NCBI RefSeq assembly: GCF_050908995.1
Contig: NC_135126.1
Span: 3,286,001-3,350,000 of the forward strand
Length of the DNA stretch: 64,000 nucleotides
Origin: Andrena cerasifolii
Taxonomy: Eukaryota > Arthropoda > Insecta > Hymenoptera > Andrenidae
Reading direction: 5' to 3'
Shown here piece after piece: positions 24,097 through 36,836 of this stretch. The notes under the pieces were generated by a model. The model searched no databases. It was not told the origin of the DNA and worked only from the letters and a program-made list of their open reading frames with translations. Within the stretch, counting starts at the first letter, position 1, and each line of letters begins with the position of its first letter. A program made the position numbers and the translations under genes.

Positions 24097-26358
24097 ATGA
24101 TAAATTGTTTCTTTAAATATATGTGGTAGAATTCTACAGAATGCATTCCTGACTTCCTCAAACCACCCAATGACACTCTCTAATTGCATCAACAGCGGTA
24201 TCCACGTAGAATCAAGCTGCAGTAGAATACCCCCCTTTATGATCAGACACGCCGACTAATTGCTTCTCCACTATCTGACAGTCGCTCTACCATAGAACTT
24301 CCACTAATAGGTGTACAATTATTCTACATGTAAGCACAGGTGTCCACAGGTTTAGGCCAAACCCCACAGCTTCCATTCCGCGTTACCTGCCACCCTCCCA
24401 GCAAATTCAAAGACACCGCGATTAGTCCCACTGATTTTTATCCCCCCCTCATTTCGGTGGTCGCCCGCAGACTGGAGACAATGGCACCAATGCATCTTAA
24501 GGCGACGAACAGCGCGGAAAGGAGCGTGCCCGAAAGAGAAGGGGTAGGACGGGGAACGGGAGCTATGGGGCGGCTGGGGCGCGGGCGGGAGGGGCAGGTA
24601 AATCGTTGCATCGGTAATGGCCGCCATTGTGGCTTGATGAGGCGGCCGTGTGTGCGTGTACGTGGGCGGCTGGCATTGTGTGGCTCCCATCCAGCATTCA
24701 GACGACGGAGGGGGGTGAGGACACACCGTGTATTTCGGGGGTGGCTCGAAACGCCGGCGCTATCGGTCGGCGCAGGATAGCAGCTAGCTCTCGGGATTAT
24801 GCAGAGCCGAAAGCGAGCTGTGCACCGGCGGAGCAGAGACGGCGACAGGAAGTCGAAAAAGGGTGGGACAGAGAGGGACGCTAAGTCAACAGGGCCGCGT
24901 GCACGCGCGGCCGCGCGTCAGCCGTTGCCATTCGCGAGGACTCGCGCGAGCACGGCGAACAGAGACGGCTGCTGACGAGTTAGAGAGATGAATCTCGCCC
25001 AGCTCGCGGGACAATTTATATGCTAATTTATATGCGCTTAATAACGATGTCCAACGGTGGTTATCGACACGCCCTTCGGGCAGCCGCCGATTAAATCGAT
25101 GCGAGCGTCCGCCTCTGTCGATTTCTCGGCTGAAGAGGCATCCACCGACGGTTGAAAGCTACCGACTTTCCCCGTAGGTTTAGAACAGTGCTAGGATGTC
25201 GATAGACTGAGCGACAGAATTGAACCATTGGGGACAATGATTGCGTCTCTCCCCCTGCGTGGATTTTTCTAGCTACCCCGCTATTTCACTGCCTTTTTCT
25301 TCCAACTTCTCCAATTCACGTCCTGCACAGGGTGTTTATAAAATTGTGGAACACTTTTTTTATTATTTTGCCGAGTAGAACCGATCCTGAAAAAATGTTC
25401 CACATTTCTATATACCTATGAGGTTTCAAAGCAGAATTTCTGCATTAGGTCAGTATAATTACTGCAAAATTAATGCTTGCAAGACAAGGTTTGAGCTCTT
25501 AATTTCGAAACTCTCATTATCTCGCGCAGAGTGTTTCTTTTGGTCGTTGAAGGTACAGTACGATTCGTTCGTCCTGTAATCGCTAAATAGACGAAAGAGC
25601 CGTGTTTCGGCCTCGAATCGATGGAAGTACTGTAATCGAATCCAGTCGTTGAATGGACACGCTATAAAAAGTGATCGGAACGCGCGGGCGACGTGTAACA
25701 GGTTGCATCGCTTGCAAAGTAATTAAAGGCGTTTTAATTAATAGAGTTTCGAGTATGTATGCGAGAACAGCAAGCGGTTACGCGTGTCGACGATCAGCTC
25801 GTTACTGGGATCCGCAGCGTTCAGCGCTGATGAAAATTAGAGGCCTGTATTTATAGGAAGGAGGCGTTAATGCCGGCCACTTTTAGCGGATAAAGATGAA
25901 CGGTGGTCGCGGTTTTTCTACCCCTGGTCGAAAGTTATATTTTATGAAGAGAGGATTAAACTTCTCTGGACAGTCTGTCGACTGAACTTGGATGACTCCG
26001 ATAGAAATCGAGTCGGGCCGAACGGTGCTCTAAACTTCCCACGAAATCGTAGACAAACATGTCAAACGATTTTCCCAATATATCTGAAAGTTTTGGGAAC
26101 TGCGTTTCGGGCGAAACAACTTCGAAGCATCGAAACACGTATCGCAATGTTACGCTTCCCCTTCGGCCGCAACTTGGGCAATTTCGCGAAGTTCCAAGGG
26201 TGGGAACGGATAAAAATCGAAACGCGACGCTGCTAGACGAGGTTCGAAGCGCATAAAAATGTAGGCATCAATCTTTTCAACGATCCACCGCGCTAAGTCC
26301 ATATTTGACTCTATTAAGTACATAGAATCTTCAGAATGATCTTCTCACACGCTTTCTA
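24097..26358. other. Unique sequence, no gene recognised
   Basis: CpG-rich, with frames of up to 146 codons on overlapping strands near 24340-24880 and no domain. Near 25330-25415 an ACAGGGTGTTTATAAAATTG stretch and a small inverted pair GTGGAACA/TGTTCCAC resemble a transposon or retroelement end, but no partner end is visible. Confidence 0.5.
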
Positions 26359-26852
26359 TTAAGGGGGAACACCACTGTGACCGTCGGAAAAGTAAGCCAT
26401 TTTTAAGATATTTTTTCAGGCATAATTTACAGTTTTTATAGAAATATTGTATTACCTACCTTTAGTACGCTGTCTTAAGAGACTATAGAAGAAAAAAAAT
26501 AGAAAAACATCCATAAGTTTTAATATATTAATTAATCTTCTAGACCCCCACACGCGAGCTGGTCGAAGGTGTAACTATCTACACTCATATAGTTTATAAA
26601 AAAAAATTAAATTTGATTTCAGACCTGCTGTTCCATAGTTACACTTTCAACCAGCTCGCGTGGGGGATCTAGAAGATTAATTAATATATTAAAATTTATG
26701 AATGTTTTCCTATTTATTTTTTTTGTATAGTCTCTTAAGACAGCGTACTAAAGGTAGGTAATAAAATTTTCTATGAAAATTGTATATTATTCCTGAAAAA
26801 ATTCATAAAAATGGCTTACTTTTCCGGCCGTCACAGTGGTGTTCCTCCTTAA
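26359..26852. mobile_element. TTAA-bounded long palindrome (26.4 kb copy)
   Basis: TTAA at 26359-26362 and 26849-26852 enclose 486 bp that fold almost completely on themselves. The left end GGGGGAACACCACTGTGACC pairs with the complement of GGAGGAACACCACTGTGACG, and arms of about 220 bp stay highly similar through TAGTACGCTGTCTTAAGAGA and TTAATATATTAATTAATCTT. No coding capacity. Its arms share no evident sequence with the other TTAA palindromes beyond the G-rich start. Confidence 0.88.
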
Positions 26853-28363
26853 GTAACTTGCAACTTCGTAATTGGGGTGAATAGTGGTATTAAAAGTTCA
26901 GTGGTGTCGATACATTATATTAAATAACCGAGTGGCTCCACATCCATTCCGAACTTTCGATGCTTCGCAGAATTTCTATATTTTTAAAAGGAGACATATT
27001 TTTCTTCCCTCAGAGTTTTTATTAGCAAACTAGTTTTTATATCTTCGGTGGGAAAAAAAACCGCGAGATGGATGGGATACAATCCAATTTGACTTTCTGC
27101 CTCGATTAATTCTGCTTTGACCACACGCGACCATTACTTTGATGAAACGGAATCCGTTGTCTGCTCCGAGGGCCACACTTTCATTATTCCTTTGTCCAGC
27201 TTTTCAACTACTGCGGAATAAACGTAAGAGATGTGCAGTAAACGATACATTTACTCTATTCCCCATTGCAAAGCTCAGTCACCCCACACTTTTCACTTCA
27301 GCCTCGAACCTGCACCCAAACGTAGCTGAAATTACACCTGGACAACTCGAATACCCAGATCGGTATAATTGAAAAAAAAAAAGCGTAGTGTCGGTAATTC
27401 GACCACGTCTGATGAATCGGTGGTTAAAGTGGCTCCATAAACACAACCGGATATTACCCTTTTAGGAGCGTTCGCAGCAAATTGCGGCGCAGGGAGACGA
27501 TCAAACTCCGCGAAAGCCCCGGCCCCGCTAATTGATGCACGGGCTTGATGCGAAGTATACCAAGATCCAAAGGTCGGATTCCCTCTCGGGAAGGTTGGAC
27601 CACCCGGTAGGAGACTCGAGGAGGTGCACGTCATCGAACCTCCACTCTCGTTTGTTCGGTGCTCGTTTAAGGAAGGGCAGGAGATCGCGGCAGAAAACCA
27701 GTTCGTCTGATCCCACCGTGCTCGTCCTGCTGTCCCATGCCCGGGCCCTATTTGCTCGATTTTTCCCTCCGCTCTAGGCCGTCTCTGGCTGAGTACAGGT
27801 TGCGTCACCGCGCTCATTCCCCGTTGCGTACTATTAATTTGCGAAAAACGAGGGCAAAGCGTTCGCCATGCACGCAAATTGGCCCCCTGCCTTCCCTCTA
27901 ACATCGCGCGTCGTAAATCGAGCCTCGAACTGTTCAGTGACGCCGGATGTTGCCACCGTTTCCCCCGTCCTTCTCTCCGCTCTCCGCGCTCTCGCCATCT
28001 CCCTTCGTGTATCTCTTTCTCCCGCGCGCCGGCGGGGGGAGGAAATCGCCGTTGGGAATCGTCGAAAGTCGAGAATTTATTAGGTGACGGATAGTGCCGG
28101 ATAAAACGGTCCGTAAAACACGCCGCGGGGCCGGGATTAGACCGTGGTAACGACTATATTATCCAATCGACTTTGAAGCTCGCGCGATTTAGCGGCCATC
28201 GCCGGGCAAATCCCCCGCCCCGTCTGATGCTGCACGGACGCAAGGGGTTTCGAGCGTTTTATGCGGCACGGATCATCGTTTCGTTCGTGTAGCATTGCAG
28301 CGCAGGGTGGCTTGTTAGCGCGAGGGAGATATTTATTGTTCAAGTCACTTTTACAAGGGAAGT
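26853..28363. other. Unique sequence, no gene recognised
   Basis: A frame of 190 codons on the minus strand (27332-27904) overlaps plus-strand frames and has no recognisable motif. No repeats stand out. Confidence 0.5.
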
Positions 28364-28864
28364 TAGGCAACCCGAAGAATTAGAAAATTATGCGAAACAA
28401 ACCTATTTTTTGTTGGCGGCGTGGTGCGGTTTTAGGGGGTGAAATCACGTCTTGAAGAAAATGCAGAATTCTCTTTTTCGTGGAATATCTCGAGAACGGT
28501 GAGAGATATCGAAAAGAAGTTTAAACAAAAGTTGCATACCTTTTTCATACCTACAAAACTGCGTAAAAATAATTATCTAGAAATTTATACTTCTCAAGTT
28601 ACTCCCACCACAAATTCTTAATTCGATATTTATTTTTACCCAGTTTTGTAAATATAAAAAAAGATGCAACTTTTGCTTAAACTTCTTTTCAATGTCTCTC
28701 ACTGTTCTCGAAAAATTCCACGACAAAGAAGATTCTGTATTTTCTTCAAGTGGGGTCTTCACCCCCTGAAACCACACTGTGACAAAAAATAGATTTGTCT
28801 GTGAGGATGAACTACTCTACTTGCACACAGAGGTGCATAATTTTCTGAATTTTCGGGGTGCCTA
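28364..28864. mobile_element. Palindromic MITE with TA flanks (28.4 kb)
   Basis: The left end GGCAACCCGAAGAATTAGAA and the complement of the right end, GGCACCCCGAAAATTCAGAA, are inverted copies flanked by TA at 28364-28365 and 28863-28864. Arms carry a shared block around GGGGGTGAA and GAGAGATATCGAAAAGAAGT. The right arm has an extra stretch of about 35 bp (near 28799-28836) lacking in the left. TA flanks suggest a Tc1/mariner-type MITE, but this is tentative. Confidence 0.72.
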
Positions 28865-31800
28865 ACTTTTCTTGTTAGCGTGGTCTAGTTTATTTTACAG
28901 GCACCTATGATTCTTATCACGGAGAATGGAATTCCTCACCCCTTACTGTTCTGAATTCGACTTTGAAAACTTGAAGCAAGTAAATAGGAGTTAAGCAGTT
29001 TCTGCTTAAATTCATTGACAGATTCACTGTAGGCCCCTTGGGATAGTAGTATTACCCTAAACATAGACTTCAGTTTAGTCCTTTCACGACCCAGGTAACC
29101 GCCAGGCGATCCCGCTTTTATCCGTCGCGGGTGCGCGCAATAGAACGCGGCGTAAGTAATCTGCTTGGCAGGCGATTTCAGAAAAGAGCAACAGTGTTAC
29201 GTTCTCCGCTGTATCGTTGAACTGTTGCCAGTCCGCGGGACCGTCCTACGGATAAGTTATACGAAAATCCCGGCGGCGGCGCGCATTTGTCAAGCTAAAC
29301 GCCTCCTCCGCTTGCCAGCGTGCGGGAGGATCGTCGCTCTACGGGATTCTGCTTATTGTTTAACCGTGTCACGAATTTAGCACCTCGTTAATAAGCAGGG
29401 GAAGCGCAAGAATGCGCGGCGCGATGTTCGTTACGGGGATTACCCGAGCTGGTCGCTGGAGCGAGCAGATGTTTCACACCGGCTCTCCGGAGGGATGAAA
29501 GCCGCGGGCCTCGAACCGGAAATCCCCCTTTAATATCGTTGACTTTCCGGCGGAGCCGCCGCCAAGGGGGAAAATCGCCGATCTCGCGGGCAATCTTCTT
29601 TCGGAATCCGCGATTATAATTTATGTCGCGGCGCGCGCGGCTCCACGCTCCGGGGGCTGTAGACTTTGGGTACACAAAAGGCCTGGGCGTACCATTATGA
29701 GGACGAGGCAGTTACGTGCAGGCCGATGAAGTTCCGTAAAGAGATTTTCATTATGGATGCCGGAGACTGAAAGACACTGTTCTCCGAGAGGTTATGAAAA
29801 TTTAACACGCCGGAACTCTGGTTCCAGCCTAGGATCGTGACGTGCCTGCTCTCTCCCTCTCCGTCCGTAACCCAGCTGGAATCCTCTTTCTCTGCCATTC
29901 GCCCCTTTCCGCGACATTCTTTGCGCTCTCTGGCCTCTTTCACGGTGGCCTCTCTGGTTTTCACTGGCACGCGGATAAAACGATATTCCGACGGCCGGCG
30001 TATGAAAGACGTACGGGCTGCCTGTTTCTTAAAACTACTCCGACATGCGCGATGCCATATAGGACCCTGCAGCAAAATCTAATCGCTGCGAATACATTTC
30101 GCCGGGGAATAATATTACGGATGGGTCTCGTAAAGATACAAGCGATACTCGCCTTTCTACCTCGTTATCGCGCCTACCAATTGGCGTTATCTGGAACTTG
30201 ATTAACCGCTACAGCCGCGGTGAAATTGATTAAAGTAGTAATGAAGTAGCCGCGTTTAATATCGCCGCACTGCACCGTGTAAGCATCGTTAATCTATCCA
30301 GTTCTGGTTTCCTTCAAGAGCCTTCGACCTTGCCTTTCGCCAACGGGCGATTTATTTCTACGGCGTGCGCGTGCACCTGCAGGAAAAACGTTCGCCTCGT
30401 AACGCGTCGCATTCCACGGCCCGGATAACATTTTCCCGGCCGTGCTCGTGTTTCGGCCGGATTCACCGGGGATTCGCCGATGGAACGCAGGCACGCGGCG
30501 TGCCTGCGTGCGAGGGAAATTCTTTTCAACGGCTCCCCGTTCAAGTGGCCCGCGCGTGGGTGCGTGCGCCCGGCCAGCCGCGTGGTCCCATGTCTGAATT
30601 ATGCAAAACAATTTCCATTCGGCCGCGTGACTGACCGACGGCCGATTTAATCCCCCCCCCCGTGCACGGATTGCGGATACCTTCGCTGATGCCCCGTCTC
30701 GCTTTCCGCGTCCGGGTTCGTCCGTTTAGAAGAACAACGGCATTTATTCCCGTGGGATTCTAGTTTGAATATCAGGGGAAATCATCCCCCAGCTGGCAGC
30801 TAACGGAAGATACTCCGAAAGTCTTTATTAAATCCCGGAGCAGGTTTATCGAACGCTTTCACTTGTAACTTTTGCTAAATGATTGAACTTTGAGCTGTTT
30901 AAGTAGTACAAGACTGTCAGACTTCAGACAATCACGGCCCGAGTGTTTCAAACTTCTAACAGTTAATTGACTCTCTTACGCTCGTACTTATATTCCAAAT
31001 CCCAGCTGACTTTTATAGAACACTTGACCCACGCAATTCCGCCGGAATATTCGCGAGAATTCAGGCGCTTTCAATATCAGCGGGCTCGGTTTCTACTGCT
31101 TCTACAAGTAAACACTTGCTCGGCGATCGAAGAAGACACCGGCGCCGATCTCGAGCCGTGGAGCAATTCCTCAAATCTTCCGCGGCATAAGGATCCTCTC
31201 GTGAAGAAGGATCACCACGTGCTAACCGGCAAACTGTGTACCCGGCAGCCACGTCATCGCCCGGCTCGTATCTCTTTCCCCAGGCCGAGATATCCGTGCG
31301 ATTCTCTCGGCCTGAAGAACTCCAAGGATGTTTGCCGAGGCGAGGCAAACGGTGTACCTAATCCATCGACCTCGAAGCCGCCAGCGCGGTGCACTTGTGC
31401 CGCCGCGTCTCTTGTGTCTACGTGCACACGAGGATTCAGATAATACACGGTGTTCGAGTACACGCGAGAAAACTGGCTGGCTCTTGTGCCCGTGGGTAAC
31501 CGAGAGTGTGATGAACCCTGGACGAGAGAGGCGCACATGGCTTTCTCACAGGACGTGCAACTCGGTGGCCGCTTGTTCGACGTCACAAGGCCACCGTGCA
31601 AATCCTGGCGATCTTCTTCTTCGTCACATTTCCCAGCGGTCTTCGCTGGGAGGGGTTGGCGGCAGCCGATGTGGCTTTGCGAAGTCAAGGAGAGTAATTT
31701 CGGAGTAGTACCCGCAGTAGGTGTTGTAGTGGCTTTGGAAGCGGGGAATTTGTTGATGCGGGCAGTCGTATTTGTGGAGCAAGGAAACCAAAGGTTTAGA

Positions 31801-32783
31801 TTCGATTCTCTGTCGTGAATAACACAGTAGTAATTTGGAGGAAGTTGTGAGGTCGTAGGTGTCTCGGGAGAGCATACTGGTGCTAGTATTCGGTTACTTA
31901 CGTTAGGGAAGACGTAAACTTCGATCCGTGGGTGGAGAAATAATCACACGCTTCGGAATGATAAAATGTGGACTCGTTTCGGATCCGACGTCTACAATTG
32001 TTATCTTGGCCTGACGCGGTTCCAGCGTTTATTGGTCTTTAAGAAGTTTATCGGTGTCTTCGATGCGAGCTTTACGGCTGCCGAACCTCGCCCGTTATTG
32101 CTCGTAGTGCGCTTCCCAGAAAAGTGATTTTGAAGAATGATGGGGCAAATTAGTGAGACGTGAAACTGTATTCGTAACAATTTCAGACTGAGGCTCTTTG
32201 CCCGAGCGATGGAACATTTGAACAGACAGCTTCATCCGTGCTAGCGGAGCCCAGTAAATTTTCATCGTTGCTCTTGGTTTGTCACTTCCTCCATAAAACC
32301 CATCCTTTCGTCCAGTTTAGCGAAGGTGTGTCACTGTAACTATTTGGAGCACCGTTAAACAGCTCGATACAGTATTTTCGCGAGAGGATAACAAAACAGG
32401 AGCGAGCAAGGTTCCGCGATGATCCCAATACGATAACCCAGTGGCACAGCTTTCTTCGTACCTCCACGAAACTATTGTCGACCGGTATTTACGTATTACG
32501 GCAGAATTTATGGTCCATATCTGCAGCCCGGCTTTATCTTGTCCCCGGGCTGATTGCAGGGTGAAGAGGAGGTCGCGAAGGTTTATCTATTTAACGAGCT
32601 TCCTGTTTCCTCCGTTTTTCTCTCCCTCGCAGAGAGTGTTTGTTCCTTCCAAACGGCCGGGAACGATTTCGCGCCTTAATTCCTTAAATGGTCCCGCGAA
32701 AAACCGTCGTATCCACAGTGCGCCGTAGTTAATTGTGTCTTGCGAAGAAAGAGCAGACAATTATGCCTCGCTGTTCCACGCAA

Positions 32784-32821
32784 TCGTGATTTCACGATAT
32801 CATGTTATCGTGAAATCACGA
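32784..32821. other. Perfect 16-bp hairpin
   Basis: TCGTGATTTCACGATA at 32784-32799 is followed by a 6-base loop and its exact complement at 32806-32821. Each half is itself nearly palindromic (TCGTGA..TCACGA), giving four similar half-sites. It could be a binding-site array or a cruciform; it is too short for a typical microRNA precursor. Confidence 0.7.
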
Positions 32822-33177
32822 AACACCTGTTAACTAACTTCAAAAGCGTATTGGCACAGATCGAGCCCCGACCATGAATTATTTCATTACGACCTTAGTC
32901 ACCGCGGCAGATAATTTTAAGTCCCAGCAAATTCTCCATAAAACGAACTAACGAGGCCCTAATTTCTATCTCCGTGAACAAAGAGCGAAACGAATCTGGG
33001 TTCGCGAATGCACAGTGGGTACTTAATGAAAGCATCGCGGGCCGCATAGTTGGGTCTGCGGATACACAACGCGTAGTTAATTCAACCGTCAGGATCCGCA
33101 CAATGTATGGAATGGCCGGGAACACCTTTGGCCCACAATTAACCGAGACACTGTCATAGAAACCGCTTGGCGGTGTC

Positions 33178-33201
33178 GGGGGGGGGGTTGGGGGGGGGGG
33201 G
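33178..33201. repeat. G-rich run
   Basis: Two runs of G, about 10 and 12 bases, are separated by TT. This can form a quadruplex-type structure and may be unstable or poorly resolved in assembly. Confidence 0.9.
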
Positions 33202-33650
33202 CAGGGGTTAAATGTAAACAGTTGCACGTAACTTCGAGTTACGCAGTTTCTTCGATGCAGCACGGCATTGTGGCTGCTATTAACGCGGGGGACGCGCTGC
33301 TGCGGAATTCAAAACCTATTGTCCCATCCACCGTGTAGCATTTCGCTCAATTTCCACGATAACAAATCGTCCCGACGTCTCGCGCCGCTCCCCCGTCGGC
33401 GATTACACGACGTGCCGAGTCATTAAGATCTAGTCTCGTGCCACTTTCTCCACCCGAAACGATGTTAAGGTTAAGGGGACCGTGGGCGTTTGATGACTGC
33501 CATCAAACTGACAGTGTGGAAGAGTATTATGTTGTAAGACACCGAACAAGCTACACGGAACGGTCTGAGCAGGAAAGTTTGTAACGGATAGGCCTTGGAA
33601 GAGCACTCCTACGTTACGCTGATAAATCTTCTGATCGCTTGGACGGTAGA

Positions 33651-34041
33651 GTAAACCAACCAGTAATTGACCGCATACCAGTGAATGACCATTAGGCTAA
33701 GAAATGTCAATTATAAATTTAAACATTATTATATGTTTATAAGTGGAGTGTTGCACTTTTAATATCCTATATTTTTAGTCACGCGTATTAAGCAAACATT
33801 AATGAGTACAATTCTTATTAAAAGTACGCGGTCATTTACTGGGCTTCTACACTTTTTGCATTTTATAATTTTCTTTTCTCAAATTACGATAAGGATAAGT
33901 AATTATTTTTATAGAAATTTCAAGGAAAATAAATTTAAATGCAATTTTAACAGTTGCTTTGTTGTTCTATATAAATATATTCAGGTGTTAATCTCAAGGG
34001 TCCATAGATTCAACAATTCGGTCATTCACTGGTTGGTTTAC
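33651..34041. mobile_element. AT-rich inverted-repeat element with repeated CCAGTnAnTGACC motif
   Basis: GTAAACCAACCAGTAATTGA at 33651 pairs with the complement of the right end, which reads GTAAACCAACCAGTGAATGA. Two more copies of the CCAGT(A/G)AATGACC core lie inside, near 33680 directly and near 33830 inverted. The interior is AT-rich and non-coding. No target duplication is evident, so class and exact limits are uncertain. Confidence 0.55.
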
Positions 34042-34635
34042 CATACATTAATTCACCAAGACGTAGCTACGCAGATAATTATGTGTTTGACTTCAGGCAC
34101 GAGTCAGGTCTTGCCTGTATATCTTGGATGTCTTTGGACTCTTTGGTGAATCAAGAGGCCAAGGTAGATTCCTATGAACGGATGTTCCGTTTTCCTATTT
34201 CCATTCGTTTCCCACAGCTCTTCCGTTTTTACCAGAGCGCAAGAAATCCCACCGACAGACGAATCCACGAATCGGGCGAGCATATTTTCGCCTCTTCTAT
34301 AAATTTACCGCCCGTTTGCTTTCAAGGCGGTCAATTTTTTAATTAGAGGGAACGCGCCGCGAGCGAGTCACGTGCAAATAAAGCGTGCAAACAAAACGAG
34401 CGCGCCGATGGACGGATCGTAGAAGATAAAGCGAAAGCTTATCAGATAACCGTGCCCTGGTTGTGTACAAAACTGGATGTTCAGTTTTATCGCATGAAGT
34501 TATTCCGAAAAATAAATCTGTCCGAATTCGTTGAAGATGTGCTCCAATATCGGGGTAAAAAGGATTTATCTTGCCATCAGTTTTGTCTGTTTCAAATGGA
34601 AATAAAAACAAAGCAACAGCGACAGTGGGAAAAGT

Positions 34636-34672
34636 GACAGAGAGGGAGAGAGAGAGAGAGAGAGAGAGTAGA
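34636..34672. repeat. (GA)n microsatellite
   Basis: GA-dinucleotide run of about 35 bases with one early interruption. Confidence 0.95.
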
Positions 34673-35805
34673 GGGGTGTGTATTTGCATTCGCGATATGC
34701 ATTGTATCTGTGCATGCATTATGCACCAGAAATACGATTACACCTGGCGGGGCGCGCAGGTAATCACCTTTATTTACGTCCCGTAGGCACTGTCAGCCAA
34801 ATACCAATCGCACGCGATAAATGGCGGCTCTTTGAATCGCGAGACGTTTTCATTGTCGTCATCTCTCCCTGCGCGCATCGATAGCAGCCCAGCATCTCGT
34901 AAGTCATGCGACGATGGGGCCCATTTGACTGCGGCGCTTTTGTAATTCTCTTGTCAGTCGGTTACAATATAAACGATTTATCATACTCGCGCGATGACGT
35001 TTAAAACGCTGAAATATATCCCCGGGACCTTGCTGAATTTCGCTGCTTGCGTTCTGCCAGTTTGTTCTTCGTATTTATTAAGAAAAACACCACTGACTGT
35101 GCGAAATCTGAAGCCTATCAGTTCAAGAATTCAAATACATACAGTCACCAAATAATTATCCATAAAACCACCAAATTATTCGCTGATACATGCTTCAGCG
35201 ATTGAAAAATACACGATCCGTTTCAAACAAGTGTTCTCCACTCGTACACGCGAAGCAGGAATCGTCGATCGCCCGTTCTTCCCGGACATCAGAACACTCA
35301 GCCCCCGAGAAAAATCTGCAATTTTCCCTGAGCCGGGCAACGCGTTACGTAGCAAAAACGTCCCCGTAATTTCCTCCGGCGGTTCGTCAGCGCGAAACAC
35401 GAGACGCGGAGGCACCTCGCGCAAATTACGATTTCAACCTCGTTATCCGAAAAGCGAGCGCGCACCCTTTGCCTCCCCTCGCCGCCAAGATACTCCAATA
35501 ATCCTCCGAAACAATTATCGGCTGACAGGCTGGACCGTGTAATTCCGCGGCGGCACGGCAGAAAGAAACAAAGTCGAGGGGGGGTTGGGCAGGGGCTCGT
35601 CGATTACCAGAACGACCTCATCCTGCTTACTTCCGCAGTCTAACTGGCAACCGTTGCAAACGTAGTGTCCGACGATTCTCGTCGGGCGTTCGGTAATTGC
35701 ATCGCTGTTCGCTTTTCCGTCTGTCACGGCTGCGATTCCGGCCAACAAAACGCCTTGCGTCAAAGCCTTTTCCAACCGGCCGTCCTCCGCCGCCTCTTCA
35801 ACGAG

Positions 35806-35836
35806 CCCCCCCCCCCACCCCCCCCGCCCCTCCCCT
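35806..35836. repeat. C-rich run
   Basis: About 30 bases almost entirely C, broken by A and G. Frames through it encode poly-proline. Confidence 0.9.
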
Positions 35837-36546
35837 CTTTTCCTCTGTCCTCCCTTTATCACGCGCCACGACCTCTGTCCTCCAACGTCACGGGGAGACC
35901 TCTTCCCTTGACGGACACAATGTCTGCTGGGCCTGGGGCAACCCATTAACAGCGCGGATCCTCTAGCGGCGTCGCTGCCTATCCAGGATCACCTGGGAAC
36001 GTGACGCGCCACGAGAAAGCCGCATGCACGCGGATCGGAAGGAAAAGGGAACGACCGGACGAAGACGGGACGTTTGATTGAACCACGAGATCGGAGGAGC
36101 CGGTAGACGCGGTATTAAACGCGCTGCCTCGGATGCAGAGGGTGGTCTGTCTTGTGACCGTACTGTTTCTACTTGAAACTGATGGAGCGGAGTGATGCGC
36201 TGGCAAGGGGCTTTCTGGATTATACGAGATGTAATGGAGGGTAATGAGTCTTGGCGAGGTAGATTGCTTTTGAAAATTCAGGTTTTATGGTCAGTCTGTT
36301 TGGGGGGAGAAGGGTTTTCGTCGAGCAGCTGATAGCGATTATTTTATTCAGGAGATATTGAATTAAACTTCACTTTTTTTAAATCGAGTGCCACGTGTTC
36401 TTTCCGGATTGAAGAAAAGGGTTACAGGTGGCAAACGTTCTGAGGGTCTCATTTCTTTGGAAAAATGAAGAGGTAGTTTACTAAAAACGGGATAAGTGTG
36501 GTGGGACAGAAAAAAATACAGCTTTGAATGATATCATTTTTTTTCT

Positions 36547-36836
36547 TTAACCTTCGGTTGTCACGCTGGGTCAAATTGACCCTGCAACTTTTTTAAGCAA
36601 AATACTTTTTGTCGGAACTCTTATTGCTTCAAATTATTCATAAGCATGTTGGCACTTTAAATGTCAACTTTCTACGATGGGCATATATTCTACAATGTTC
36701 AAACTTTATCTCAGAATTTTTTAGACTTAATTTAACAAATAGTTTTTAAATAAAAACTGGTTGAAAATTGGCAGGGTCAAATTGACCCAGTGTGACAACG
36801 ACGTTTGAAAAAGTAGGTGTGACAACCGAGGGTTAA
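36547..36836. mobile_element. piggyBac-like MITE (CTTCGGTTGTCAC family)
   Basis: TTAA at 36547-36550 and 36833-36836 bound 282 bp. The left end is CCTTCGGTTGTCACGCTGGG and the right end mirrors it with GTGTGACAACCGAGGG. Each end carries the short palindrome GGGTCAAATTGACCC. The right end has a second GTGTGACAAC motif about 25 bp inward. No coding capacity. Confidence 0.88.

Larger units (their letters stand above)
28865..33650. other. Unique CpG-rich stretch, no gene recognised
   Basis: Overlapping frames of up to 158 codons (for example 30967-31443 plus, 31254-31688 minus) lie antisense to each other and lack domains. A poly-C run lies near 30651-30661, a G-rich run at 33178-33201 and a short strong hairpin at 32784-32821. 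Nothing else is recognised. Confidence 0.55.
34042..36546. other. Unique sequence with simple repeats
   Basis: Contains the GA microsatellite at 34636-34672 and a C-rich run at 35806-35836. Overlapping frames near 35231-35949 on both strands have no domain. No gene or transposon end is recognised. Confidence 0.55.

Noticed and set aside
25330..25415. ACAGGGTGTTTATAAAATTG and a small inverted pair, suggestive of a transposon or retroelement end
   Set aside because: No second end or target duplication could be found, so no element is called.
34636..34672. Purine-rich direct repeats considered as a CRISPR-like or regulatory array
   Set aside because: A plain GA microsatellite; no spaced repeats of CRISPR type exist in the window and the DNA appears eukaryotic.
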